From Hymenobacter sp. GOD-10R (lineage in GTDB: Bacteria; Bacteroidota; Bacteroidia; Cytophagales; Hymenobacteraceae), in NCBI RefSeq assembly GCF_035609205.1, contig NZ_CP141184.1:1612001-1676000 (forward strand): 64,000 bases of DNA, in the 5' to 3' direction. The position numbers were made by a program, and so were the translations under genes. Below are positions 47,278 through 56,352 of the stretch, one piece after another (the first letter of the stretch is position 1; each line of letters starts with the position of its first letter). The notes below the pieces were generated by a model. The model worked only from the letters and a program-made list of their open reading frames with translations. It was not told the DNA's origin and ran no database searches.

Positions 47278-49089
47278 ATGAAGCAACTATACTTCTCAGC
47301 CCTGGTAGCCGCTGCGTTAGCTAGCCCTGTTGCGGCGCAGCAAACCAAGCCGGCTGCTTCTAGAGCCGCCGGGTTCCAGTCTGTCGCGACGGCCTCGGGG
47401 CCGATGGCGACGCTATTTGATAGCTATTCGGAAGAGCGCGGCAAGCTATTTCCCCTGAACGCCACTAGTCAGGGCGACAACCGCTACAATGATCAGCTGC
47501 CCAATGATCAAACGCGCGCGTTCCGGCAACAGCAGCAACGCTTTTACCAGCAGTATCTTACTTCCTTGCAGAAGTTCGACCGGGCCAAGCTGTCGGCCGA
47601 CGATCAGGTGAGCTACGACATCTTTCAGTACGAGATGCAGAACCGGCTCGAAGGTCTCAAGCTGAATACTTGGATGATGCCCTTTGCCCAGTTTTATAGC
47701 TTGCCCAACACGCTTGGGCAGCTAGGGTCCGGCACGGGGGCGCAGCCGTTCAAAACGGTGAAAGACTATGAGGACTGGCTGAGCCGGGTGAGCAAGTTTC
47801 CGGTTTGGGCTGATTCGGCCATCAGCAACTTCCGGCAGGGGATAAAGACCGGCGTGGTGCTGCCACGGGCGCTGGTGCTGAAGATGGTGCCGCAATTGCA
47901 AGCCCAAGTTACTGCCGACGCTACCAAAAGCTTGTTTTACGGGCCTATTACGCGCATGCCCGCTAGCTTCTCGGAAGCGGACAAAACGCGCCTGACGGCC
48001 GCTTACCAGCAGTCCATTCTTACCCAGCTGGTGCCGACTTACCGCAAGCTAGCCGACTTTCTGCAAACCGAATACTTGCCGAAAGCGCGCACCACGACGG
48101 GCCTAGCTGCCGTGCCCAGCGGTGCGGAAATGTACCGCTACCATGTGCGCCAGATGACCACCACCGACCGCACGCCGGATGCCATTTACCAAACCGGCCT
48201 GAGCGAAGTGAAGCGCATCCGCGCCGAGATGGAAGCCATCAAAAACCAAGTGAGTTTTAAGGGCGACTTGCCGGCTTTTTTTGCCTACCTGAACTCGGAA
48301 CCAAAGTTTACGCCCTACAAAACGCCGGAAGAAGTGCTGAATGCGTTTCGCGCTATTCAGGCGAAGATTACGCCCAACTTGCCCAAGCTATTTGGCCGCA
48401 CGCCCAAGTCGCCCTTCGAGATTCGGCAGACCGAAGCCTTCCGGGCCGCCACGGCTTCGGCCGAGTACAACCGCGGCACGCCAGACGGCTCGCGACCAGG
48501 CATTTTTTACGTGCCGATTCTGGATGCCACGAAGTTTAACACCACCTCGGGCATGGAATCGTTGTTTGCCCACGAGGCCATTCCGGGGCACCATTACCAG
48601 CTGTCGTTGCAACAAGAAAACACTGGCTTGCCGAAGTTCCGGCGCTTTGCTTCTTACCCGGCCTTTAGTGAAGGCTGGGCGCTGTATTGCGAAAGCCTAG
48701 GTCCAGAGCTAGGTCTCTACAAGGATCCGTACCAGAAAATTGGGGCGCTGGGCGACGAAATGCACCGTGCTATCCGGCTCGTGGTCGATGTGGGCATGCA
48801 CGCCAAAAACATGACCCGCGAGGAAGCCATCAAGTACATGATGGACAACGAGCCAATTAGCGAACAAGGCGCTACGGCCGAAATTGAGCGTTATATGGCG
48901 CTGCCCGGTCAAGCGTTGGCCTATAAAACGGGCGCTTTGAAACTACGTGAGTTGCGGGCGCGCTACGAAAAGCAGCTAGGTACTAAGTTTAGCTTGCAGG
49001 CTTTCCACGACGAAATACTAGCGGGTGGCAGCATGCCGCTGGCGGTACTGGAGAAGCGCATGGACGCCTGGGCCGCCCGGCAGCGGTAG
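47278..49089 (+). CDS. DUF885 zinc-peptidase-like exported protein, paralogue 2
   Basis: 603 residues from ATG 47278, chosen because it gives a signal peptide (MKQLYFSALVAAALASPVAAQ). An upstream in-frame start at 47197 yields an implausible N-terminus. The same DUF885 landmarks as its neighbours are present: FPLNATSQGDNRYND, ESLFAHEAIPGHHYQ, EGWALYCESLGPELG and MTREEAIKYMMDNEPISEQG. A type I signal replaces the lipobox of paralogue 1, so it is periplasmic or secreted. The putative catalytic residues are intact. Confidence 0.88.
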   Translation: MKQLYFSALVAAALASPVAAQQTKPAASRAAGFQSVATASGPMATLFDSYSEERGKLFPLNATSQGDNRYNDQLPNDQTRAFRQQQQRFYQQYLTSLQKFDRAKLSADDQVSYDIFQYEMQNRLEGLKLNTWMMPFAQFYSLPNTLGQLGSGTGAQPFKTVKDYEDWLSRVSKFPVWADSAISNFRQGIKTGVVLPRALVLKMVPQLQAQVTADATKSLFYGPITRMPASFSEADKTRLTAAYQQSILTQLVPTYRKLADFLQTEYLPKARTTTGLAAVPSGAEMYRYHVRQMTTTDRTPDAIYQTGLSEVKRIRAEMEAIKNQVSFKGDLPAFFAYLNSEPKFTPYKTPEEVLNAFRAIQAKITPNLPKLFGRTPKSPFEIRQTEAFRAATASAEYNRGTPDGSRPGIFYVPILDATKFNTTSGMESLFAHEAIPGHHYQLSLQQENTGLPKFRRFASYPAFSEGWALYCESLGPELGLYKDPYQKIGALGDEMHRAIRLVVDVGMHAKNMTREEAIKYMMDNEPISEQGATAEIERYMALPGQALAYKTGALKLRELRARYEKQLGTKFSLQAFHDEILAGGSMPLAVLEKRMDAWAARQR

Positions 49090-49110
49090 CTGCGCGCCAG
49101 CGTACCGAAT

Positions 49111-49151
49111 AACCCGCGCCGTGAAATCACAGCGCGGGTTTTCCTTTTTCA
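49111..49151 (+). terminator. terminator after DUF885 paralogue 2
   Basis: Arms AACCCGCGC (49111-49119) and GCGCGGGTT (49132-49140) followed by TTCCTTTTTC. Confidence 0.82.
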
Positions 49152-49218
49152 ATGCCTTGAAGCGTTGGGGTTTGTCCATTGCAGGTGGTAGTTTGCTTGC
49201 TGAAATAGAATTTATTCC

Positions 49219-51051
49219 ATGAAAAACACTGCTACCCTCCTTCTTGCGGTAATGCTGTTGCCCGGCAGCATGGCCGTGGCGCAGACTCGAGCAGCCAAAA
49301 AAACAACTGCGGCGCCTAAGGCTATGGCATCAGCTGCTTCGCCGGTGGCATCGACCCCGCTGGCGTCCTTGTTTGAGTCTTACTGGGAAGAACAGGCCAA
49401 GCTGTTTCCCCTCGCGGCCACGGCCGAGGGCGACAACCGCTACAACGACCAACTGCCCAACACGCAAACCCGCACCTTTCGCCAGCAGGCGCAGCAGTTC
49501 TACCAGCGCTACCTCACGGATCTGAAGAAAGTTGACCGCGCCAAGCTCCCGGCTGAAGACCAAGTGAGCTACGACATTTTTCGCTACCAGCTAGAAATGG
49601 ATCTTGCGGGCCAGAAGCAAATCGGCTGGATGATGCCCTTCGGTCAAACCGGCGGCCTGCCGCAAACTATGGCTCAGTACGGCTCCGGCAACGGCGCGCA
49701 GCCTTTCAAAACAGTGAGGGACTACGACAACTGGCTTAACCGCGTGCACGGCTTCACGGCATGGGCCGATTCGGCCATGGGCAACTTCCGCAAGGGCATG
49801 GCCCAAGGCGTAGTGCTGCCGAAAGCGCTTGTCGTGAAGATGATACCGCAGCTAGACGCCCTAGCTGCGGCCGACCCCACTAAAAGCGTATTCTACGGCC
49901 CTATCACCAAGCTGCCTGCTAGCTTACCGGCTGCCGACAAGGAGCGCCTAACCGCAGCCTACCAACGCGCCATCAGCACCGAACTGGTGCCAACTTACCA
50001 AAAGCTCAGCGCCTTTCTGAAAAACGAATACTTGCCGAAAGCCCGTGTTACCTCGGGCTTCGGCGACCTGCCCGGCGGGCCGGAAGCGTATCGCTATGCC
50101 GTGAAGTCCAGCACCACGACCGACAAAACGCCGGAAGAAATTTATCAGACTGGTTTGAGCGAAGTGAAGCGCCTGCGCACGGAAATGGAGCGGGTGAAGC
50201 AGGAAGTGGGTTTTCAGGGCGACCTGCCGGCCTTTTTCGCTTACATGAAAAACGACCCGAAGTTTCGGCCCTACAAAACGCCGCAGGAAGTGCTCGATGG
50301 CTTCGAGGCCATTCATCAGCGCATGGCGCCCAACCTCAAGAAGATGTTCGGCCATGTGCCCAAAACCCCGTTTGAAGTGCGCCAGACCGAAGCCTACCGC
50401 GCAGCTTCAGCTAGTGCTCAGTACAACCGCGGCTCGGCGGATGGCTCGCGGCCGGGCATTTTCTACGTGCCCATTCTGGATGCTACGCAGTACAACGTGA
50501 CGTCTTTGCCGCCCATGGAGGACGTATTTTTGCACGAGGCCATTCCTGGGCACCACTACCAGATTGCGTTGCAGCAGGAAAACACCAGCTTGCCCAAATT
50601 CCGGCGCTTTGGCGGCTACAGCGCTTTTAGCGAAGGCTGGGCTTTGTATTGCGAGAGCCTAGGGAAGGAGCTAGGTCTGTACACCGACCCTTACCAATAC
50701 GTGGGCTCGCTGGGCGGCGAAATGCACCGCGCCATCCGCCTGGTGGTAGACGTAGGCCTGCACGCTCGCGGCATGACGCGCGAGCAGGCCATTCAGTACA
50801 TGTTAGACAACGAGGTTATCAGCGAACAATTGGCCACGGCTGAAATAGAACGCTACATGGTTTCGCCGGGTCAGGCCCTGAGCTACAAAACAGGCCAGCT
50901 CAAAATCAGGGAGATGCGCGCCCGCTACGAAAAGCAGTTGGGTGCCAAGTTCAGCCTAAAAGATTTCCACGATGAGTTGCTAGCCGGCGGCTCGATGCCC
51001 CTCGCTGTGCTGGAACGCAAGATGGACGCTTGGGCGGCTAAGCAGAAATAA
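49219..51051 (+). CDS. DUF885 zinc-peptidase-like exported protein, paralogue 3
   Basis: 610 residues. Signal peptide of about 22 residues (ending AVAQ), then a short Ala/Lys/Thr linker. DUF885 landmarks are FPLAATAEGDNRYND, the metal motif HEAIPGHHYQ preceded by PPMEDVFL (a two-residue difference from the other copies), EGWALYCESLGKELG and MTREQAIQYMLDNEVISEQ. A TAGTTTGC about 25 bases upstream resembles a -7 promoter element. Two independent terminators between the three paralogues suggest separate units. Substrates are unknown; peptide or amino-acid-conjugate hydrolysis is a guess from the motif. Confidence 0.88.
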   Translation: MKNTATLLLAVMLLPGSMAVAQTRAAKKTTAAPKAMASAASPVASTPLASLFESYWEEQAKLFPLAATAEGDNRYNDQLPNTQTRTFRQQAQQFYQRYLTDLKKVDRAKLPAEDQVSYDIFRYQLEMDLAGQKQIGWMMPFGQTGGLPQTMAQYGSGNGAQPFKTVRDYDNWLNRVHGFTAWADSAMGNFRKGMAQGVVLPKALVVKMIPQLDALAAADPTKSVFYGPITKLPASLPAADKERLTAAYQRAISTELVPTYQKLSAFLKNEYLPKARVTSGFGDLPGGPEAYRYAVKSSTTTDKTPEEIYQTGLSEVKRLRTEMERVKQEVGFQGDLPAFFAYMKNDPKFRPYKTPQEVLDGFEAIHQRMAPNLKKMFGHVPKTPFEVRQTEAYRAASASAQYNRGSADGSRPGIFYVPILDATQYNVTSLPPMEDVFLHEAIPGHHYQIALQQENTSLPKFRRFGGYSAFSEGWALYCESLGKELGLYTDPYQYVGSLGGEMHRAIRLVVDVGLHARGMTREQAIQYMLDNEVISEQLATAEIERYMVSPGQALSYKTGQLKIREMRARYEKQLGAKFSLKDFHDELLAGGSMPLAVLERKMDAWAAKQK

Positions 51052-51152
51052 CAGCATCGCAAGCAACGCGCAGTAGTCCACCTTTTAGCCCAACGCAGGC
51101 CTGAAGCTAGCTAGTGAGAAGCCCAGGATTATAATCTTATACAACGCTTTCT

Positions 51153-52739
51153 ATGTTCCGAACCTACTTACTGAACCTAGGTCTGGCTTTACTGACCGCG
51201 CTGCCCGTCGCTGCGCAAATGGCTTCGCCAGCTACAACGCCCCTCGACGTAGCCGGCGTCGATGCGGTCGTGGCGCGCACGCTCAAAGAGTTTGACGTAC
51301 CAGGTATTGCCGTGGCGGTCGTGAAAGACGGGCAGGTAGTAATGGCGAAGGGCTACGGCGTGCGCTCCTTGAACACGAAGGTGCCGGTAGATGCCAACAC
51401 GCTTTTTGGGGTGGCTTCCAATACCAAAGCCTTTACGGCCGCAGCCCTAGGTCTGCTGGTGGAAGCGGGCAAACTGCGCTGGGACGATAAGGTGACCGAC
51501 TACATTCCGGAATTTCGCTTGTACGACCCCTATGTGACGGCCGAGTTCACTATCCGTGATCTGCTTACCCACCGTAGCGGCCTAGGCCTAGGTGTTGGGG
51601 ACTTGATGTTCTTTCCCGACTCGACCGATTTTACCATTAAAGACGTCATTCATAACCTACGCTACTTCAGGCCGGTGTCGTCGTTTCGCAGCAAATACGA
51701 CTACGACAACAACCTCTACCTAGTCGCTGGGGAGATAGTCGCGCGCGTATCGGGGCAGCCGTGGGGCGATTTTGTGGAAGCACGCCTACTAAAGCCCTTG
51801 GGAATGACGCACAGCGCTCCCAACTATGGTCGCTTATCTGACCTAAGCAATGTGATTGATGGTCACGCTTCCTTCGACGGCAAAGTACACGTGGTGCGCC
51901 GCGACTTAGGTACGGTGGGTGCGGCCGCCGGCGGCCTCTACACGAGCGTAAACGAGCTAAGCCTGTGGGTACGGATGCTGCTCGGCGGCCCCGGCGCGCC
52001 GGCCCCACTGCTGAGCCCGGCCGTGCAACGGGAGATGTGGACCCCGCAAACCATCTTACCCGTGAGCCCGGCACCTTCGCCTTACAACACGCACTTTGCC
52101 GCCTATGGCCTAGGTTTTTTCCTGCGCGACGTACGCGGTTATAAGGAGGTGTGGCACACGGGCGGCGAAGTCGGGATGGTGACCAAAGTGACCATGTTGC
52201 CCGAACTGCACCTCGGCATCATCGTGCTGACCAACCAGGAAGTAGGCGCGGCTTTCACCGCCGTTACCAACCACATTGAGGATCATTACCTAGGGCTGAC
52301 AGGACTGGATCGGGTGCAGGAAATGGTGGACCTCACCAAAGCTCGTCGCGCCGGCGCCGACCAAACCATGGATGCCGTGTTGAAGCAAGTGGCCGTGGCG
52401 CAAAAAGCCTCGAAGAAACCCGACTACTCGCCGTATGTTGGCAGCTACCGCGACCCGTGGCTGGGCGAAGTGACGGTGTATACACAAGGCAAAGACTTGT
52501 GGCTGAAAGCGAAACGTTCGCCGCGCCTGAGGGGCCAGCTCTTGCCCTACCGCGGTAGTACCTACGTCGTGCGCTGGCGCGACCGAAGCTTCAACGCCGA
52601 CTCGTACGCCGCCTTCATGCTGGACGAACAAGGCAATGCGGCAAGTATCAAAATGAAGCCGATTTCGCCGCTCACCGATTTCAGCTACGATTTTCAAGAC
52701 CTAGACTTGCAGCGAGTGGCAGCCAATTTGGCGCACTAG
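51153..52739 (+). CDS. class C beta-lactamase-like serine hydrolase with DUF3471 tail, copy 1
   Basis: 528 residues. The signal peptide ends at VAAQ (about residue 21). Class C motifs: SNTK (catalytic Ser/Lys) in FGVASNTKAFT, YDYDNNLY as the Tyr-x-Asn motif, and WHTGGEVG near residue 340. Residues about 400-520 are a DUF3471-type beta domain (KKPDYSPYVGSYRDPWLGEVTV). It is probably an envelope D-aminopeptidase or esterase rather than an antibiotic-resistance enzyme. It begins 101 bases after the DUF885 cluster and is repeated immediately downstream. Confidence 0.9.
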   Translation: MFRTYLLNLGLALLTALPVAAQMASPATTPLDVAGVDAVVARTLKEFDVPGIAVAVVKDGQVVMAKGYGVRSLNTKVPVDANTLFGVASNTKAFTAAALGLLVEAGKLRWDDKVTDYIPEFRLYDPYVTAEFTIRDLLTHRSGLGLGVGDLMFFPDSTDFTIKDVIHNLRYFRPVSSFRSKYDYDNNLYLVAGEIVARVSGQPWGDFVEARLLKPLGMTHSAPNYGRLSDLSNVIDGHASFDGKVHVVRRDLGTVGAAAGGLYTSVNELSLWVRMLLGGPGAPAPLLSPAVQREMWTPQTILPVSPAPSPYNTHFAAYGLGFFLRDVRGYKEVWHTGGEVGMVTKVTMLPELHLGIIVLTNQEVGAAFTAVTNHIEDHYLGLTGLDRVQEMVDLTKARRAGADQTMDAVLKQVAVAQKASKKPDYSPYVGSYRDPWLGEVTVYTQGKDLWLKAKRSPRLRGQLLPYRGSTYVVRWRDRSFNADSYAAFMLDEQGNAASIKMKPISPLTDFSYDFQDLDLQRVAANLAH

Positions 52740-52851
52740 TGTCGCTGCTATCGGCTTACCAAAGCTCCTACTAACCTAGGTTTAAAACGTAGGCTATGGA
52801 GCGCCTCAACAGATTGTTTACCTGCATTGCCCATTCTTTCCTATTTGCTAT

Positions 52852-54435
52852 ATGTGCCGAGTTTGTGTAATTGCCTGGGTTTTAACAACAATTATGGCGT
52901 TGCCGGCCTTTGCCCAAATGGCAACCCCGCCCACCACGCCCCTCGACGTAGCCGCCGTGGATGCCGTAGTAACGCGCACCCTAAAGGCATTCGATGTGCC
53001 GGGTATCGCAGTGGGCGTAGTGAAGGACGGACAGGTAGTAATGGCCAAAGGCTACGGCGTGCGCTCTTTGAATACGAAGGTGCCGGTAGACGCTAACACC
53101 TTGTTCGGCATTGCTTCTAATACCAAGGCCTTCACCACGGCGGCCCTTGGCTTGCTGGTCGATGAGGGTAAGCTGCGTTGGGACGATAAGGTGACGGATT
53201 ATATTCCTGAGTTTCGCCTGTATGATCCGTACGTGACGGCCGAGTTCACTATCCGTGACCTGCTCACCCACCGCAGCGGCCTCGGCCTAGGGGTCGGTGA
53301 CTTGATGTTCTTTCCCGACTCGACTGACTTCACCACCAAAGACGTTATTCACAATCTGCGCTACTTCCGGCCCGTATCGTCGTTTCGGAGCCAGTATGCT
53401 TACGACAACAACCTTTACATCGTAGCGGGCGATATTGTGACGCGGGTGGCCGGGCAGCCCTGGGCAGAGTTTGTGGAAGCACGCTTGCTGAAGCCACTTG
53501 GTATGACGCACAGCGCTACCAGCTTTTCGCGCCTGCCCGATGCCAGTAACGTCATTGATGCTCACGCAGTAGTTGATGGCAAAGCGCAGGTAGTGCGCCG
53601 CGACCTAGGTACGCTGTGGGCACCGGCGGCTTGCATGTATTCCAGCGTGACGGATTTGAGTTTGTGGGCCAAAATGTTGCTTGGTGGACCAGGTGCGCCT
53701 CCTTCCTTGCTCAGCGCCAACGTGCAGCGCGAAATGTGGACGCCGCAAACCATTCTACCCCTGAGCCCGGCGCCGACGCCCTACAACACGCACTTCTCCG
53801 CCTATGGCCTAGGTTTCTTCCTGCGCGATGTGCGGGGCTACAAAGAGGTGTCGCACACGGGCGGCGAAATTGGGATGGTAACGAAGATGACGCTGTTGCC
53901 GGAATTGCACCTGGGCATTATCGTGCTGACCAACCAGGAAAACGGCGCGGCTTTTACGGCCGTGACTAATGCCATTGAGGACCACTACCTAGGGCTAACC
54001 GGCCTCGATAGAGTGCAGGAAATGGTAGACCGCCGCAAGAGTAGCGAATCGGATGCGGATAAAGTGCTGGCAGCCGTATGGAAACAAGTGGCCGTGGCCC
54101 AGAAAGCTACTCCGAAACGCCCCGACTACTCTGCCTACGTGGGGCGCTACCACGATGCGTGGTTTGGGGATGTTATCATCGTGCAACAGGGCAAAGACTT
54201 GTGGCTGAAGTCGCAACGGGCGCACCGCTTGGTGGGGCAACTGTTGCCGTACCGCGGCAGCACCTACGTAGTGCGCTGGCGCGAACGGAGCTTCAATGCC
54301 GACGCGTATGCTGCCTTCACGCTAGATGAGCAAGGCCGCGCCGCTGGCCTGAAGATGAAGCCTATTTCGCCCCTCACCGACTTTAGCTTCGACTTTCAAG
54401 ATCTAGACTTGCAGCGTGTGGCGCTAAAAGACTAA
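52852..54435 (+). CDS. class C beta-lactamase-like serine hydrolase with DUF3471 tail, copy 2
   Basis: 527 residues. Very similar to the preceding gene over its whole length, including long identical stretches around DANTLFG, PEFRLYDPYVTAEFTI and DLMFFPDSTDF. Motifs are FGIASNTKAFT, YAYDNNLY and SHTGGEIG. Differences include MYSSVTDLSLW for LYTSVNELSLW, and an internal Met in place of Gly near the YxN domain. The N-terminal sequence MCRVCVIAWVLTTIMA is a signal peptide, with two Cys not in lipobox position. It is a recent tandem duplicate. Confidence 0.9.
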   Translation: MCRVCVIAWVLTTIMALPAFAQMATPPTTPLDVAAVDAVVTRTLKAFDVPGIAVGVVKDGQVVMAKGYGVRSLNTKVPVDANTLFGIASNTKAFTTAALGLLVDEGKLRWDDKVTDYIPEFRLYDPYVTAEFTIRDLLTHRSGLGLGVGDLMFFPDSTDFTTKDVIHNLRYFRPVSSFRSQYAYDNNLYIVAGDIVTRVAGQPWAEFVEARLLKPLGMTHSATSFSRLPDASNVIDAHAVVDGKAQVVRRDLGTLWAPAACMYSSVTDLSLWAKMLLGGPGAPPSLLSANVQREMWTPQTILPLSPAPTPYNTHFSAYGLGFFLRDVRGYKEVSHTGGEIGMVTKMTLLPELHLGIIVLTNQENGAAFTAVTNAIEDHYLGLTGLDRVQEMVDRRKSSESDADKVLAAVWKQVAVAQKATPKRPDYSAYVGRYHDAWFGDVIIVQQGKDLWLKSQRAHRLVGQLLPYRGSTYVVRWRERSFNADAYAAFTLDEQGRAAGLKMKPISPLTDFSFDFQDLDLQRVALKD

Positions 54436-54470
54436 GTACAGATGCGCTAATGCAAAACGTACACGTCAGA

Positions 54471-54502
54471 CAAAGGCTGCTCGCAAGGGCAGCCTTTGTT
54501 GT
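54471..54502 (+). terminator. terminator after the serine hydrolase pair
   Basis: CAAAGGCTGC (54471-54480) and its complement GCAGCCTTTG form a stem with an 8-base loop, followed by TTGTT. Confidence 0.8.
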
Positions 54503-54616
54503 TGGAAAAGCCTGAGCAGGCGATAAAGAAGCATAAGCCAAAATCTTGCTTGTGGCCATCGGTCGAGTTTATGCGTTAAGAGCTTACTCCTTTTACATGA
54601 ACTAAACGTTACTTAT

Positions 54617-55171
54617 ATGGCAACCAAATTCTGGCAGGCAATAGGCCTAGGTGTGCTGGCCGGCATGCGCAGCATGACGGCTCCGGCCCTACTCAGCCAC
54701 TCTCTCTCGAACAATCCCACAAAGAAGCTAGGCAAGTCGCGCCTGCGCTTCATGCAGTCGCCCACCACCGCCAAGGTGCTAACGGTAATGGCCGGGGGCG
54801 AAATAGTGGGCGACAAGCTACCGAACGCTCCTGATCGAACGGCACCACCCGTATTAGGGGGGCGCATTGTGTCGGGGGCCTTGGTAGGTGCCGCTACCTA
54901 CAAAGCCTCGGGCGGCAAACCGCTGAAAGGAGCCTTGCTCGGCAGTGCTGCTGCCATTGCCTCTACCTACGGCATGTTGGCGCTCCGCAAATACCTAGGC
55001 AAAGCTACTGGCTTACCCGACACGGTGTGGGGCATCACGGAAGATGCAACAACCATTACAAGCGGTTTAGCACTCTTGAAGGACCCCGCCTACGCAAAGA
55101 ACAAGGCCCGCGAAGCAAAGCGCAAAGACGTGAAAAAAGCCAAACGCCCACGCCTTGCCAAGACTAGCTAA
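54617..55171 (+). CDS. DUF4126 family membrane protein
   Basis: 184 residues. Glycine- and alanine-rich hydrophobic segments with the family-typical start ATKFWQAIGLGVLAGMRSMTAPA, GEIVGDKLPNAPDRTAPP and GRIVSGALVGAATYKASG. The tail of 25 residues is strongly basic. DUF4126 proteins are small inner-membrane proteins of unknown function. It starts 182 bases after the hydrolase pair and is followed 28 bases later by a DoxX-like gene, a likely two-gene operon. Confidence 0.85.
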   Translation: MATKFWQAIGLGVLAGMRSMTAPALLSHSLSNNPTKKLGKSRLRFMQSPTTAKVLTVMAGGEIVGDKLPNAPDRTAPPVLGGRIVSGALVGAATYKASGGKPLKGALLGSAAAIASTYGMLALRKYLGKATGLPDTVWGITEDATTITSGLALLKDPAYAKNKAREAKRKDVKKAKRPRLAKTS

Positions 55172-55199
55172 GTAGCTCGTTGCGCTGGCCTGATTCGCT

Positions 55200-55604
55200 A
55201 TGAAACTAACCAATTCTGAGCTTGCCTTCGTACTAGGGCGGCTCTTGCTCGGCATCAACTTTCTTGGGCACGGCTTGGTGCGCATTCCAAAGCTAGGCGC
55301 GTTTCGTGCCGGGCTGGTAAAGCAATTTGCCGCTACCTGGCTGCCTTCGGTGTTGGTGGAGTTGTTTGCTACGGTGCTGCCGTTTGTGGAATTTGGTATT
55401 GGGTTGCTGCTCCTGCTAGGGTTGTTTACGCGGCCAGTGCTGGCGCTCGGCATGTTTGTGCTGATGGCGCTGGTGTTTGGCAGCAGCCAGCAGGAAAACT
55501 GGGATGCGGTAGGAACGCAGATGATCTACGGCATCTTCTTCCTCTTGCTGCTGCGTCATGCGGAGCACAACCGCTACTGCCTAGATGCGCGACCTAGTAG
55601 CTAG
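55200..55604 (+). CDS. DoxX-family membrane protein
   Basis: 134 residues, four hydrophobic segments. DoxX features: FVLGRLLLGINFLGHGLVRIPKL, LVELFATVLPFVEFGIGLLLLLG, and the C-terminal segment with FLLLLRHAEHN. DoxX proteins associate with membrane oxidoreductases or thiol redox systems in some bacteria; here no partner is adjacent except the DUF4126 protein. It ends just before an exceptionally long hairpin. Confidence 0.82.
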   Translation: MKLTNSELAFVLGRLLLGINFLGHGLVRIPKLGAFRAGLVKQFAATWLPSVLVELFATVLPFVEFGIGLLLLLGLFTRPVLALGMFVLMALVFGSSQQENWDAVGTQMIYGIFFLLLLRHAEHNRYCLDARPSS

Positions 55605-55611
55605 CTTGTCT

Positions 55612-55680
55612 GCTTAATCAGCTAAACGAAAGGCCTGCGAAACGCTAAGTTTCGCAGGCCTTTCGTTTAGCTGATTAAGC
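55612..55680. terminator. 69-nt perfect hairpin between convergent genes
   Basis: Two 32-base arms (55612-55643 and 55649-55680) are perfect reverse complements with a 5-base loop GCTAA. Arm sequence begins GCTTAATCAGCTAAACGAAA. It can terminate both converging transcripts, but it is much longer than a terminator needs to be. No second copy was seen in the window. Confidence 0.85.
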
Positions 55681-55687
55681 AAGCCCT

Positions 55688-56077
55688 TTATTTCTGAGTA
55701 GGTTGTTGCGAAGCGGGCGTCGATTCGTTAGAGTTGGTGCCGTTGCCGTTAGTCGACTTTTGGGGCGGCGAGTTGAGCACGCCGCTAGGTGCTTGGGGCG
55801 AAGTGGCGCTGTTGCCACTAGGTGCTGATTCGAGCTGGGCGTCAACGGAGGTACCTATGTCGGCGGCCGAGCCTTTGCCGGCTGGCGGCTGCACGTTCTG
55901 GCGGTAGTTGATGCTGTCGGCGTAGATTTCCATTTTGCGGGCCGGTGGCGCGCTGCTAATGTTAAAATCATTCACGCGTTGGGGGTCGACGCCGGGGGTG
56001 TAGCGCGAGTCACAAGCCGAAAGCGTAGCCGTGGTGCCAAGGAATAAGGCCAATAGTAAGTGCGATGGCTGTTTCAT
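55688..56077 (-). CDS. small lipoprotein, disordered
   Basis: 129 residues from ATG 56077, preferred to the longer frame because it gives a lipoprotein signal (MKQPSHLLLALFLG, ending LSAC). The mature part is Ser/Gln/Asn/Pro/Gly-rich and probably disordered, with ADSINYRQNVQPPAGKG as the only structured-looking piece. No family was recognised. It is a single gene between a giant hairpin and the first PAP2 gene. Confidence 0.65.
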   Translation of the reverse strand: MKQPSHLLLALFLGTTATLSACDSRYTPGVDPQRVNDFNISSAPPARKMEIYADSINYRQNVQPPAGKGSAADIGTSVDAQLESAPSGNSATSPQAPSGVLNSPPQKSTNGNGTNSNESTPASQQPTQK

Positions 56078-56352
56078 TGAAGAAAGCATAGTTGATGAAG
56101 GAGAGAGAGCACAAAGCGGTTGTACGGGAAACTGGGCAAAAAGAGGCACTGATGTGAATTTTTCGCTCACGTGTGCTGCCTTGGCTTCCTTTGAGGAGAT
56201 AATTGCCTTCGGTAAACCTAGCTCCACTGTGCCCTCATAACGCGAATGACAGCGGCATTCCATAGCAGTTTCATCTATGATTCAAGTCTTTTACGGAGCT
56301 TGCTAGGGTTCTTCTGGGTGTTAGCCAGTTTCGCAGGGCAAGGAAGAACCTA

